DNA of 6,994 nt from Clostridiales bacterium (GTDB lineage Bacteria > Bacillota > Clostridia > Oscillospirales > Oscillospiraceae), in NCBI GenBank assembly GCA_012516225.1, contig JAAYWX010000245.1:1-6994 (forward strand). Direction: 5' to 3'. Every line of letters starts with the position of its first letter. Position 1 is the first letter of the stretch. Under the pieces are notes generated by a model. The model saw only the letters and a list, made by a program, of their open reading frames with translations, searched no databases and was not told the DNA's origin. Position numbers and translations under genes: made by a program. Positions 1-6,368 of this stretch are shown here, piece by piece.

Positions 1-29
1 ATTATCAAGAGCTTTAGGGATTTTGCTTT

Positions 30-103
30 TGGAGCGGGTGATGGCTATCGAACCCACGTATTCAGCTTGGGAAGCTGATGTTCTGCCATTGAACTACACC
101 CGC
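30..103 (-). tRNA. tRNA-Gly (anticodon CCC), CCA encoded
   Basis: Read on the minus strand, the sequence folds as a 74-nt cloverleaf. The 7-bp acceptor stem is GCGGGTG/CACCCGC, the D arm is GTTC/GAAC with GG in the loop, and the anticodon stem TCAGC/GCTGA encloses the loop TTCCCAA, giving anticodon CCC. The T loop is TTCGATA. The discriminator base is U, as usual for bacterial tRNA-Gly, and the CCA end is encoded. A CCC anticodon should read GGG codons only, so a second glycine tRNA would normally cover the other codons. One oddity: the last pair of the T stem is G53-G61 instead of G53-C61, so the T arm has only four pairs, one of them G-U. The gene may therefore be slightly decayed or specialised. 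The gene identity is secure; its activity is not. Confidence 0.95.
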
Positions 104-123
104 GTTATTATGCCACGACAGAT

Positions 124-152
124 ATTTTACCACCGCACGCCGATATATGCAA
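124..152 (-). promoter_or_regulatory. Promoter of the tRNA-Gly gene
   Basis: On the minus strand, TTGCAT (147-152) and TAAAAT (124-129) are separated by 17 bp, and TGG directly before the -10 box gives an extended -10. Transcription would start near 117, leaving a leader of about 14 nt before the tRNA 5' end. Spacing and position fit a strong housekeeping sigma promoter dedicated to the tRNA. Confidence 0.75.
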
Positions 153-189
153 GTATTTTTTATACGCGGTAAGGGAGCAGCGACAAGAG

Positions 190-202
190 AAGTTCGCAAT
201 TT
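190..202 (+). repeat. Candidate terminal inverted repeat of the IS relic (one end)
   Basis: AAGTTCGCAATTT here matches AAGTTTGCAATTT, read on the minus strand at 1057-1069, in 12 of 13 positions. The pair is inverted and brackets the transposase remnant, as IS termini should. Short A+T-rich matches can arise by chance, so support is moderate. Confidence 0.45.
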
Positions 203-243
203 TGGGACTTCAAGCAATTAAGTTGTATTTAGCAACAGTATCT

Positions 244-1018
244 GTTGGAGGAGATTTTACAGACGTCAAGTTGCGGAAAACGCATAGAAAGTCAAAGGAT
301 CTCCAGCTCTTCCCATAAGACATAAATGGTCTTGGAAAATCGCTTATCATACTGATCGGAAAGCAGTTTTGAACGCTGGCAGACCAGGTCGGCGGATGGA
401 GCCAGACGGATTTCCTTTAGCTGTGCAGCGGAAGTGTCTTTCTCCTTTTGCGGCACATGAATCAGAATATTTCGCATAAAGTGCACCTTGCCCCGCTGCC
501 ATAATATACAGGGAAAGCTCTTTCAAAAGTCCTGCACCTGCTCGTTCAGGCCTTTTCCCATTTCACTGACCTGACTCCGGGACAGGTTCTCAATTTCCAG
601 GCTGAGGGCCGGCTTCTTCATCTTCCGAGTGGACTCGCCCTGCACTAACGCTTCCTTAATGACATGAATCAGCGCGCCTCGCTTCGTTTTCGTTCAGTGA
701 CAAAGAATGGAATGTATCCGCAAATGCTAAGTTTAGGAACCAGAAGGGACATTACCAAATGCGCGTATCAAGCCGCCCGGGACGGCGACCGCAGCGATAT
801 CCGTTACGCAACAGGTTGTGGGCGTTTTTTTCCGCACCTAAAATGCCGGAAACTCCGCCTTCATAAGCTGTGCACACAGCCACTACAATATGCTGAAATA
901 TGCCGAGTATCGGGTCTGGCTCAGAATACATTTCAGTAGCAAATCTGTAAGTCCTATGGTATTCTTTCCTTGAGCTATTGGATTTCAACTCCTTTCTGAA
1001 TGTCACGACACCATTCAT
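244..1018 (-). pseudogene. IS256-family (mutator-type) transposase, multiply disrupted
   Basis: Pieces of a DDE transposase of the IS256 family appear in order on the minus strand, in changing frames. The N-terminal piece (1018 to about 753) ends in LGAEKNAH...LLRNGYR...RLDTRIW. After a frameshift near 752 comes VPKLSICGYIPFFVTERKRS. After a second shift near 670 comes IKEALVQGESTRKM, then ENLSRSQVSEM and LNEQVQDF. A TGA stop at 523-525 marks a junction where about 100 residues, including catalytic-core sequence, are missing, because the next residues are SFPCILWQRGKVHFMRN. This piece runs through ILIHVPQKEK to about 295. A further shift gives DPLTFYAFSAT, a TGA stop, and a short KISSN trace near 244-258. 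The usual C-terminal 60-80 residues are absent. The family motifs are recognised from memory of IS256-like proteins; the disruptions are visible directly. The product would be non-functional. Confidence 0.85.
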
Positions 1019-1056
1019 TTTAGCGGAGTACCAATGGATTTTTTATGCCTTATTTT

Positions 1057-1069
1057 AAATTGCAAACTT
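1057..1069 (-). repeat. Candidate terminal inverted repeat of the IS relic (transposase start side)
   Basis: Partner of the repeat at 190-202. It lies about 40 bp upstream of the N-terminal transposase piece, a normal distance for an IS256-type end. Confidence 0.45.
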
Positions 1070-1182
1070 AATTGTACTCTATCTGGTACGGGCAGAGGTG
1101 CAAAGATTATATCTTGTTAGTCGATAATGTTTAATGCAGGTCTGGCTTAAGTCATCCAGTGCTTTTACTTATTGGCAGACGC

Positions 1183-1211
1183 AAAAAGCCCGCCTGTTGC
1201 GGCGGGCTTTT
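1183..1211 (-). terminator. Rho-independent terminator after icd
   Basis: The arms AAAAGCCCGCC and GGCGGGCTTTT are perfectly complementary (11 bp, GC-rich core) around the 6-nt loop TGTTGC. On the minus strand the hairpin is followed by a T5 run. It starts about 40 bp past the icd stop codon and would end the hydratase-icd transcript. The flanking A and T runs also let it work on the plus strand, insulating the operon from the IS relic. Confidence 0.92.
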
Positions 1212-1250
1212 AAACAGACTTATATTTGCGCTTACGAATAAGACATACTG

Positions 1251-2456
1251 TCAAAGAAGCTGTTCAAGGTTTTGCCTGATGGCAGAGATAAATTCCTCGG
1301 TGGTTACTTTTCTAACATCCTTGCGGTCACAGAGAACAGCAAGATCGCCGGTCATAACTCCGCTTTCAATGGTATCAAGGCAGGCTTTTTCAAGTTTATC
1401 CGCAAAAACCGAGAGGGGTTCGTTGCCGTCTATCTCACCGCGTTTTCTAAGTGCGCCGGACCATGCAAATATTGTGGCTATCGGATTGGAGCTTGTCTTC
1501 TCCCCTTTGAGATAGCGGTAATAATGACGGGTTATGGTACCGTGTGCAGCCTCAAATTCGTAATTGCCCTCCGGAGAAACAAGAACACTGGTCATCATCG
1601 CAAGGCTTCCAAAAGCAGTGGAAACCATATCGCTCATGACATCCCCATCATAATTTTTGCACGCCCAGATAAAACCGCCTTCAGAACGGATAACACGCGC
1701 GACGGCATCGTCTATAAGCGTATAGAAATATTCAATGCCAGCCTTTTCAAAGCACTCTTTGTATTCTTTTTCGTAGATATCGGCAAAAATCAGCTTGAAT
1801 GTCTGGTCATATTGTTTTGATATGGTGTCTTTTGTTGCAAACCATAAATCCTGCTTTGTACTGAGAGCATATTCAAAACAGGAACGGGCAAAAGACTCTA
1901 TGGAACTGTCCTTGTTAAACTGCCCTTGAAGAACACCCGGACATTCAAAATCATATATAGTCTGGCGGAAAGTTTCTCCGTTTTCCCCGGTGAAAAGCAG
2001 TTCCGCCTTTCCTTTGCACGGAACTCGGTATTCAGTGGCCTTGTAAACATCTCCATAATCGTGGCTGGCAATGGTTATGGGTTTTTTCCACCCGATAACA
2101 TAGGGCTTGATGCTCTCCGTAACTATAGGGGTTCTGAATACCGTACCGTCCAAAATGGCGCGGATCGTACCGTTAGGACTTTTCCACATTTCCTTAAGCT
2201 TATATTCTTCAACACGCTGGGCGTTAGGAGTGATGGTGGCGCATTTTACTCCAATGCGGTATTTTTTAATTGCATTTGCGGCATCAATGGTTATCTGGTC
2301 ATTTGTTTCATCACGCTTTGAAAGACCAAGGTCATAATATTCAGTGTTCAGATCTACAAAAGGTGACAGTAACTCATCCTTTATCATTTTCCAAAGGACA
2401 CGGGTCATTTCATCGCCGTCCATTTCGACGATTGTGTTCATAGGAATTTTTGACAT
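1251..2456 (-). CDS. icd: NADP-type isocitrate dehydrogenase, eukaryotic-like subfamily, with an atypical active-site Ser
   Basis: This 401-residue protein matches homodimeric NADP isocitrate dehydrogenases of the IDH1/IDH2 type, which convert isocitrate to 2-oxoglutarate, CO2 and NADPH in the cytoplasm. Visible family features, aligned by eye to human IDH1, are Thr76, the substrate loop KSPNGTIRAILDGTVFR (Ser93, Asn95, Arg99, Arg108), Tyr138, Lys209 and the metal ligands Asp249, Asp272 and Asp276 (second-subunit and metal sites). The motif AAHGTITRHY has Arg310 and His311, the residues that bind the NADP 2'-phosphate. The striking exception is Ser131 (codon AGC, 2064-2066) in IASHDYGD, where the family motif is IGRHAYGD and human IDH1 has Arg132. 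The start has a good ribosome binding site (AGAGGAGA, 6 nt before ATG). It begins 12 bp after the hydratase stop, so the two genes are co-transcribed and probably translationally linked. Family assignment is very secure; normal activity is not assured because of Ser131. Confidence 0.96.
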   Translation of the reverse strand: MSKIPMNTIVEMDGDEMTRVLWKMIKDELLSPFVDLNTEYYDLGLSKRDETNDQITIDAANAIKKYRIGVKCATITPNAQRVEEYKLKEMWKSPNGTIRAILDGTVFRTPIVTESIKPYVIGWKKPITIASHDYGDVYKATEYRVPCKGKAELLFTGENGETFRQTIYDFECPGVLQGQFNKDSSIESFARSCFEYALSTKQDLWFATKDTISKQYDQTFKLIFADIYEKEYKECFEKAGIEYFYTLIDDAVARVIRSEGGFIWACKNYDGDVMSDMVSTAFGSLAMMTSVLVSPEGNYEFEAAHGTITRHYYRYLKGEKTSSNPIATIFAWSGALRKRGEIDGNEPLSVFADKLEKACLDTIESGVMTGDLAVLCDRKDVRKVTTEEFISAIRQNLEQLL

Positions 2457-2468
2457 TTGTGTTCTCCT

Positions 2469-4718
2469 CTAATTATTTTTATGGGCGGCATAGTAGTTCA
2501 TCAGGCAACCGCAGAGAATTATTTCCTTTTCATCATCTGTTAAACCGGTAAGGTGAAGAATTATATCGGAAATACCATGTTTTGTAATCACTTTTGCAGG
2601 TATATCTTCTGCGCCGCTGATTACTGCTTGCTTAATTCCAGGGACAAAGATATAATCACCCGGTTCATAGTCAAAACCGGTATTTCTGTCAACAGTAAAC
2701 GGAAGCATGCCCCAGTTTATGCAGTTGGAACGATAGCGTTTAGTGGCAAATTCATAGCATATATTCGCTCCGCCGCCAAGAACGCGCTGACAGGAAGCCG
2801 CCTGTTCTCTGGCGGAACCGTCACCGGGTCTTTCCGCAAAAATTGCGCTTGAAACCGAGGTGTTTTTAAGTGTATCGGCAGGAAGATCCAACCTTTTCAT
2901 TACGGACAAAAGCTCGTCCGGGAAAGAGCCTTCAAAGCGGGCTTTTTCAAGAGCGGCGGTTTCTTTTGCCCTTCCGACGTAAGCCGGATCGCGGCGGGAA
3001 AGAGTGAAAGAAGCAAGCTTTATCGGGTTTGAGCGGTAGGAAGATGTTTCACCGGAAGGAATAAGCTCATCCGTTGTCGTAACTGGGTCGTGTATGACGC
3101 TTGCAAGCCTGAACAAGGCATTTTCTGAAAGAGGGGGGATTTTAGGCCATTCGGCTATATTAGGACCCATCTTGAGTTCTTCTTTTTCATCAGCCTTGCC
3201 GAATCCAAAATAAACGCGCTTCTCATAAACAGACTTGTCGAATTCGTATCTGCGGGGAGTGGGTTCTTTGTATTCTATATCCGCCGCGCTTGTGAGAACG
3301 CCTTGATTGCGTGCCGTAGCGGCAATGGAGCGAGCGTCCATGAGAATGACGCTTGCAATTTGCCCTTCTGAAGGTTTGGAGCCTTCGCGATTCGGGAAGT
3401 TTCTGGTTGTGTGACGGATTGAAAGCGCATTGTTGGCAGGTACGTCTCCAGCACCGAAACAGGGACCGCAGAAACAGGGTTTGAACAGTACACCGCTCTC
3501 CATAAGACGCTGCTGGATGCCGTTTTTTATAAGCTCCAAGTTTACGGGAATGCTCGGCGGGTAGACGGAGAGGGAGAAATAGCCGCTGCCGGCCGAGAAA
3601 CCATCAAGTATTGCGGCTGCGGCGGCAATGTTGTCATACATTCCTCCGGAGCAGCCGGCGATAATGCCTTGGTCGACAACTATTTTGCCGTTTTTAAGCT
3701 TGTCGGTAAGCTTAAGCCTGATGTCGCCTGAGAGCGATTTTTCGGCATCGATTTCAGCCTGACGAAGAATATCCCCTGCGTTTTCCTGCAGTTCACGTAT
3801 AGTGTATGCCTTTGAGGGGTGAAAGGGGAGAGCTGCCATAGGCTCTATGGAACCAAGGTCAATCTCAATCATCGAATCATAGTAGGCACCGTCATCGGGC
3901 AGAAGTTCTCTGTAATCGTCCTGTCTGCCGTGGGCGGCAAAATATTCCTCCACAGCCCCGTCAGTTGCCCATACGGAGCTTAAGCAGGCGGTTTCGGTGG
4001 TCATGACGTCTATGCCTATGCGAAAATCCATAGGAAGGTTTTTAATCCCCGGACCAACGAACTCAAGAACTTTGTTTTTCACAAAACCGTTGTCATACAC
4101 TTTCCCGCAGAGAGCAAGCGCAACGTCTTGCGGCCCGACGCCATGGCGCGGCGAACCTGTCAGATAGACAAGGACAACATCCGGACGTTTTATGTCGTAT
4201 GTGTTGGAGAGAAGCTGCTTTACAATCTCGGGACCGCCTTCTCCAATGCCCATAGTTCCCATGGCACCGTATCGCGTATGGCTGTCGCTTCCCAAAATCA
4301 TGCGTCCGCAGCCGCTCATCATTTCACGAGCATATTGGTGTATTACGGCAACGTTTGCAGGTACATATATACCGCCGTATTTTTTAGCGGCAGACAGACC
4401 GAAAACATGGTCATCTTCATTTATTGTACCACCCACCGCGCACAGACTGTTGTGGCAGTTCGTCATTACATAGGGTACGGGGAAACTGGTAAGACCGCTG
4501 GCTTTTGCCGTCTGTATTATGCCGACATATGTTATGTCATGCGATATAAGACTATCAAAGCGGAGTTGCAGGCTGTTTTCATTGCCTGAAATGTTGTGGC
4601 TTTCAAGTATCCTGTAAGTTATCGTTTTTTTGCGGGCCTCGGAAATATCCTCATCGGAGGGGCACTCCACAGGGCTGCCGTTTTTGAGGATTACTCCGTT
4701 TTTGGTCAGTTTTATCAT
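2469..4718 (-). CDS. Aconitase-superfamily hydratase (YbhJ-like), probable aconitate hydratase
   Basis: This 749-residue [4Fe-4S] hydratase probably isomerises citrate to isocitrate via cis-aconitate, supplying the downstream icd. Three cluster cysteines are visible: Cys356 in IIAGCSGGMYDN, and Cys417 and Cys420 in FCGPCFGAG. Other aconitase landmarks are IHQ (His127), GSDSHT (Asp145, Ser146, His147), LEFVGPG (Glu219), RNFPNR (Arg439, Arg444), TTDELIPSG followed by YRSNP (Arg562), and the swivel-domain GDGSAR (Ser635, the catalytic base by alignment, and Arg637). The usual CDH pair (Asp100-His101 in pig aconitase) appears here as CHN at 88-90. Length and motifs resemble the hydratase family that includes E. 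coli YbhJ rather than classical AcnA or AcnB; this comparison is from memory. The function is inferred mainly from the citrate synthase and icd neighbours. The ATG at 4718 is preferred over the in-frame GTG at 4727 because that GTG lies inside the ribosome binding site. Confidence 0.9.
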   Translation of the reverse strand: MIKLTKNGVILKNGSPVECPSDEDISEARKKTITYRILESHNISGNENSLQLRFDSLISHDITYVGIIQTAKASGLTSFPVPYVMTNCHNSLCAVGGTINEDDHVFGLSAAKKYGGIYVPANVAVIHQYAREMMSGCGRMILGSDSHTRYGAMGTMGIGEGGPEIVKQLLSNTYDIKRPDVVLVYLTGSPRHGVGPQDVALALCGKVYDNGFVKNKVLEFVGPGIKNLPMDFRIGIDVMTTETACLSSVWATDGAVEEYFAAHGRQDDYRELLPDDGAYYDSMIEIDLGSIEPMAALPFHPSKAYTIRELQENAGDILRQAEIDAEKSLSGDIRLKLTDKLKNGKIVVDQGIIAGCSGGMYDNIAAAAAILDGFSAGSGYFSLSVYPPSIPVNLELIKNGIQQRLMESGVLFKPCFCGPCFGAGDVPANNALSIRHTTRNFPNREGSKPSEGQIASVILMDARSIAATARNQGVLTSAADIEYKEPTPRRYEFDKSVYEKRVYFGFGKADEKEELKMGPNIAEWPKIPPLSENALFRLASVIHDPVTTTDELIPSGETSSYRSNPIKLASFTLSRRDPAYVGRAKETAALEKARFEGSFPDELLSVMKRLDLPADTLKNTSVSSAIFAERPGDGSAREQAASCQRVLGGGANICYEFATKRYRSNCINWGMLPFTVDRNTGFDYEPGDYIFVPGIKQAVISGAEDIPAKVITKHGISDIILHLTGLTDDEKEIILCGCLMNYYAAHKNN

Positions 4719-4723
4719 ATCAT

Positions 4724-4731
4724 TCACCTTT
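4724..4731 (-). promoter_or_regulatory. Ribosome binding site that decides the hydratase start
   Basis: The minus strand reads AAAGGTGA, then ATGAT, then the start ATG at 4718. This gives 5 nt between the site and the start. The in-frame GTG at 4727-4725 is part of the site itself and would have no upstream binding site at a usable distance. An ATG at 4723 is out of frame. Confidence 0.8.
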
Positions 4732-4743
4732 GCTGAATTCTCA

Positions 4744-4765
4744 ATTTATATAGTATATCATAAAT
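4744..4765. promoter_or_regulatory. A+T-rich inverted repeat over the hydratase -10 region
   Basis: ATTTAT (4744-4749) and ATAAAT (4760-4765) form a perfect 6-bp dyad with a 10-bp spacer that covers the -10 box of the hydratase promoter. A repressor could bind here, but such A+T-only dyads are common by chance. Confidence 0.25.
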
Positions 4766-4779
4766 CCACAGATTGACAA
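4752..4779 (-). promoter_or_regulatory. Promoter of the hydratase-icd operon
   Basis: On the minus strand, TTGTCA (4774-4779) and TATACT (4752-4757) are separated by 16 bp, and TGA before the -10 box gives an extended -10. Transcription would start near 4745, about 27 nt before the chosen ATG and just ahead of the ribosome binding site. No other promoter of similar quality is seen between this point and the gene. Confidence 0.7.
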
Positions 4780-4796
4780 GATGTTTGCAGGAATGC

Positions 4797-4809
4797 GCAA
4801 ATTAATTGC
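4797..4809. promoter_or_regulatory. Imperfect dyad upstream of the hydratase promoter, possible second operator
   Basis: GCAA and TTGC flank 5 bp, giving a 13-bp dyad of the same size as the palindrome at 4881-4893. GCGCAAATT at 4795-4803 resembles the half site GCACAAATT there. The centres (4803 and 4887) are 84 bp apart, about eight helical turns. It sits upstream of the hydratase -35 box. Support is weak to moderate. Confidence 0.3.
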
Positions 4810-4878
4810 AAAATTGTATAAACGATACCGGCAATCACGCGGAAAATAACGACATTTTGAATAGTTTTAAAATACAAC

Positions 4879-4907
4879 TTGCACAAATTGTGCCATACGT
4901 GTATAAT
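4879..4907 (+). promoter_or_regulatory. Promoter of citrate synthase
   Basis: TTGCAC (4879-4884) and a consensus TATAAT (4902-4907) are separated by exactly 17 bp. Transcription would start near 4914, giving a short leader of about 37 nt. It is divergent from the hydratase promoter, with about 100 bp between the two -35 boxes. Confidence 0.85.
4881..4893. promoter_or_regulatory. Perfect palindrome overlapping the citrate synthase -35 box, candidate operator
   Basis: GCACAA-A-TTGTGC is a perfect 6-bp dyad around one base. It covers most of the -35 box and the start of the spacer, so a protein bound here should block RNA polymerase at the citrate synthase promoter. The regulator is unknown; the sequence does not match a cre or CodY box as I know them. 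Confidence 0.5.
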
Positions 4908-4935
4908 AAATGGAACAGAAATAATTTGATTCCCC

Positions 4936-4943
4936 AAAGGAGG
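4936..4943 (+). promoter_or_regulatory. Ribosome binding site that supports a TTG start for citrate synthase
   Basis: AAAGGAGG ends 7 nt before TTG at 4951. There is no in-frame ATG nearby; the ATG at 4964 is out of frame. The strong site therefore fixes the TTG start. Confidence 0.85.
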
Positions 4944-4950
4944 GCCGAGT

Positions 4951-6312
4951 TTGGAAATAACGAATGATATTCTGAAAGGATATGTAAAGAATCTGTGCGG
5001 AGATATTAAGGCTGCATACACCATAGACAGCGACCAGTACAAAAATCATGCGATTAAACGCGGCCTTAGGAATGAGGACGGAACGGGAGTCATGGCGGGA
5101 GTTACCCGCATAGGCAGTGTTCAGGGGTACTATATTCAAGACAACGGGCGCGTTCCAATTCCGGGCAAGCTTTATTACCGAGGGATTGATGTTGAAGAGA
5201 TTATAAAGGAACATACGGAAAAAGGAACGTTCGGATACGAAGAAGTGGCCTATCTTCTACTTATGGGCAGACTGCCGACTAAGGATCAGTTTGAGCAGTT
5301 CAACACTATTCTATCAAAAGCAAGAACACTTCCGCAAAATTTCACAGAAGATATGATACTGAAGGCGCCGAGCAGAAACGTTATGAACAAGCTGTCAAGA
5401 AGTGTGCTCGCGCTGTATTCATATGATGACAATCCTGACGATACATCTATTGAAAACCTTGTAAGGCAGTCTATAGAGCTTATAGGAAGATTTCCGATCA
5501 TCGTCGCCAACGCGTACGCCGTAAAACGCCATCATTATGACGGGAAGTCGCTTTACCTGCATGTGCCGAGAGAAAATCTTTCTACATCGGAAAACTTTTT
5601 GCGCATGCTCAGAAAAGACAAGTCGTATACGCCGGAAGAGGCTCACTTGCTTGATCTTATGCTTATCCTCCACGCTGAGCACGGGGGCGGCAACAACTCA
5701 GCCTTTGCCTGCCGAGTACTTTCCTCAACCGGAACGGATACATACAGTGCTATTTCTGCAGCAGTAAATTCGCTAAAAGGTCCGTTACACGGCGGAGCAA
5801 ACTCAAAAGTTATGGAAATGTTCAGGGACATCTCCGAAAATGTGCGTGACTATAACGATGATGAGGAAATTGCCGCATATCTCAACAAGATAATGGACGG
5901 AGCCGCGGGCGACGGCATGAAGAAAATCTATGGTCTTGGACATGCGGTATATACACTTTCAGATCCAAGAGCCGTTATTCTGAAAAAATATGCAGAAGAT
6001 ATGGCGGAGAAAAAAGGATATTCGGAACAGTTCCGCCTTATGGAAAGCATTGAGAGGCTTGGCCTTCCGATAATCATGGAGCGCAAGAAGCTTTCAGCTC
6101 CGATATGTGCCAATGTCGATATGTATTCGGGGCTTGTCTACAGTATGCTCGGCATACCGGAAGACCTATATACTCCGTTGTTCGCGATTGCGCGCATTTC
6201 AGGCTGGTGTGCCCACCGCATTGAAGAAGTGCTGACTTGCAACAAGATTATACGCCCGGCGTACCGTGCGGCCTTTGAACATCAGAATTACATACCTATG
6301 GAACAGAGATGA
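4951..6312 (+). CDS. gltA: Citrate synthase, clostridial type
   Basis: This 453-residue cytoplasmic enzyme condenses acetyl-CoA and oxaloacetate to citrate. Active-site features are in the expected order: HAEHGGGNNSAF (His241, His244), KGPLHGGAN (His280, the catalytic His that enolises acetyl-CoA), GLGHAVYTLSDPR (His331 for oxaloacetate, Arg340), and CANVDMYSG (Asp390, the catalytic Asp). Arg415 in AIARISGW is a likely substrate or CoA contact. The protein is about 70 residues longer than minimal archaeal or Bacillus enzymes because of an N-terminal extension, which is normal for the clostridial group, and it shows no broken motif. It is divergent from the hydratase-icd operon and supplies its substrate. 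A 2-methylcitrate synthase activity cannot be ruled out from sequence, but the neighbours favour citrate synthase. It starts with TTG behind a strong ribosome binding site and ends before a strong terminator, so it is probably monocistronic. Confidence 0.95.
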   Translation: MEITNDILKGYVKNLCGDIKAAYTIDSDQYKNHAIKRGLRNEDGTGVMAGVTRIGSVQGYYIQDNGRVPIPGKLYYRGIDVEEIIKEHTEKGTFGYEEVAYLLLMGRLPTKDQFEQFNTILSKARTLPQNFTEDMILKAPSRNVMNKLSRSVLALYSYDDNPDDTSIENLVRQSIELIGRFPIIVANAYAVKRHHYDGKSLYLHVPRENLSTSENFLRMLRKDKSYTPEEAHLLDLMLILHAEHGGGNNSAFACRVLSSTGTDTYSAISAAVNSLKGPLHGGANSKVMEMFRDISENVRDYNDDEEIAAYLNKIMDGAAGDGMKKIYGLGHAVYTLSDPRAVILKKYAEDMAEKKGYSEQFRLMESIERLGLPIIMERKKLSAPICANVDMYSGLVYSMLGIPEDLYTPLFAIARISGWCAHRIEEVLTCNKIIRPAYRAAFEHQNYIPMEQR

Positions 6313-6326
6313 ATTTATAAAAATAC

Positions 6327-6357
6327 AAAACCGACGGTGGACACACCGTCGGTTTTT
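6327..6357. terminator. Bidirectional terminator between citrate synthase and secG
   Basis: AAAACCGACGGTG and CACCGTCGGTTTT form a perfect 13-bp stem around the tetraloop GACA, with T5 on the plus strand and TTTTGTATTTTT on the minus strand. It lies 14 bp after the citrate synthase stop and 11 bp past the convergent secG stop, so it serves both genes. Confidence 0.93.
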
Positions 6358-6368
6358 ATTGCGGAAAC

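Larger units (their letters stand above)
190..1069 (-). mobile_element. Degenerate IS256-family insertion sequence
   Basis: This 880-bp relic carries a broken mutator-type transposase (244-1018, minus strand) between imperfect terminal inverted repeats. Intact IS256-family elements are usually about 1.3-1.5 kb. The missing length fits a deletion of roughly 100 codons in the middle of the transposase plus loss of most of its C-terminal end. The ends proposed here rest on a 12-of-13 match between 190-202 and the reverse complement of 1057-1069, and no target duplication could be recognised, so the outer limits are less certain than the identity. The element lies between the tRNA promoter and the icd terminator and interrupts no visible gene. 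It cannot move by itself. Confidence 0.7.

Noticed and set aside
189..211. GAAGT...ACTTC hairpin near the IS end
   Set aside because: The arms are only 5 bp with a 13-nt loop and no T run; it is not convincing as a terminator or regulatory structure.
664..939. A 91-codon plus-strand frame in the IS region
   Set aside because: The opposite strand carries clear IS256 transposase motifs here, so this is a shadow of the degraded transposase.
1103..1115. Small dyad AAGAT-TAT-ATCTT between the IS relic and the icd terminator
   Set aside because: Short A+T-rich dyad with no promoter or gene to regulate; expected by chance.
1272..1820. Long plus-strand open frames opposite icd
   Set aside because: They lie entirely antisense to a well-supported isocitrate dehydrogenase, have no ribosome binding site or family resemblance, and are explained as shadow frames.
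4128..4589. A 153-codon plus-strand frame opposite the hydratase
   Set aside because: It is fully antisense to conserved aconitase motifs, has low-complexity shadow-like composition, and shows no promoter or ribosome binding site.
4816..4829. Possible catabolite response element (tataaacgataccg)
   Set aside because: It has the central CG but lacks the flanking TG and CA at the required spacing, so it does not meet the cre consensus.
4758..5214. Minus-strand frames crossing the divergent promoter region and the citrate synthase start
   Set aside because: They overlap strong promoters and the citrate synthase gene, lack ribosome binding sites and show no recognisable domain.
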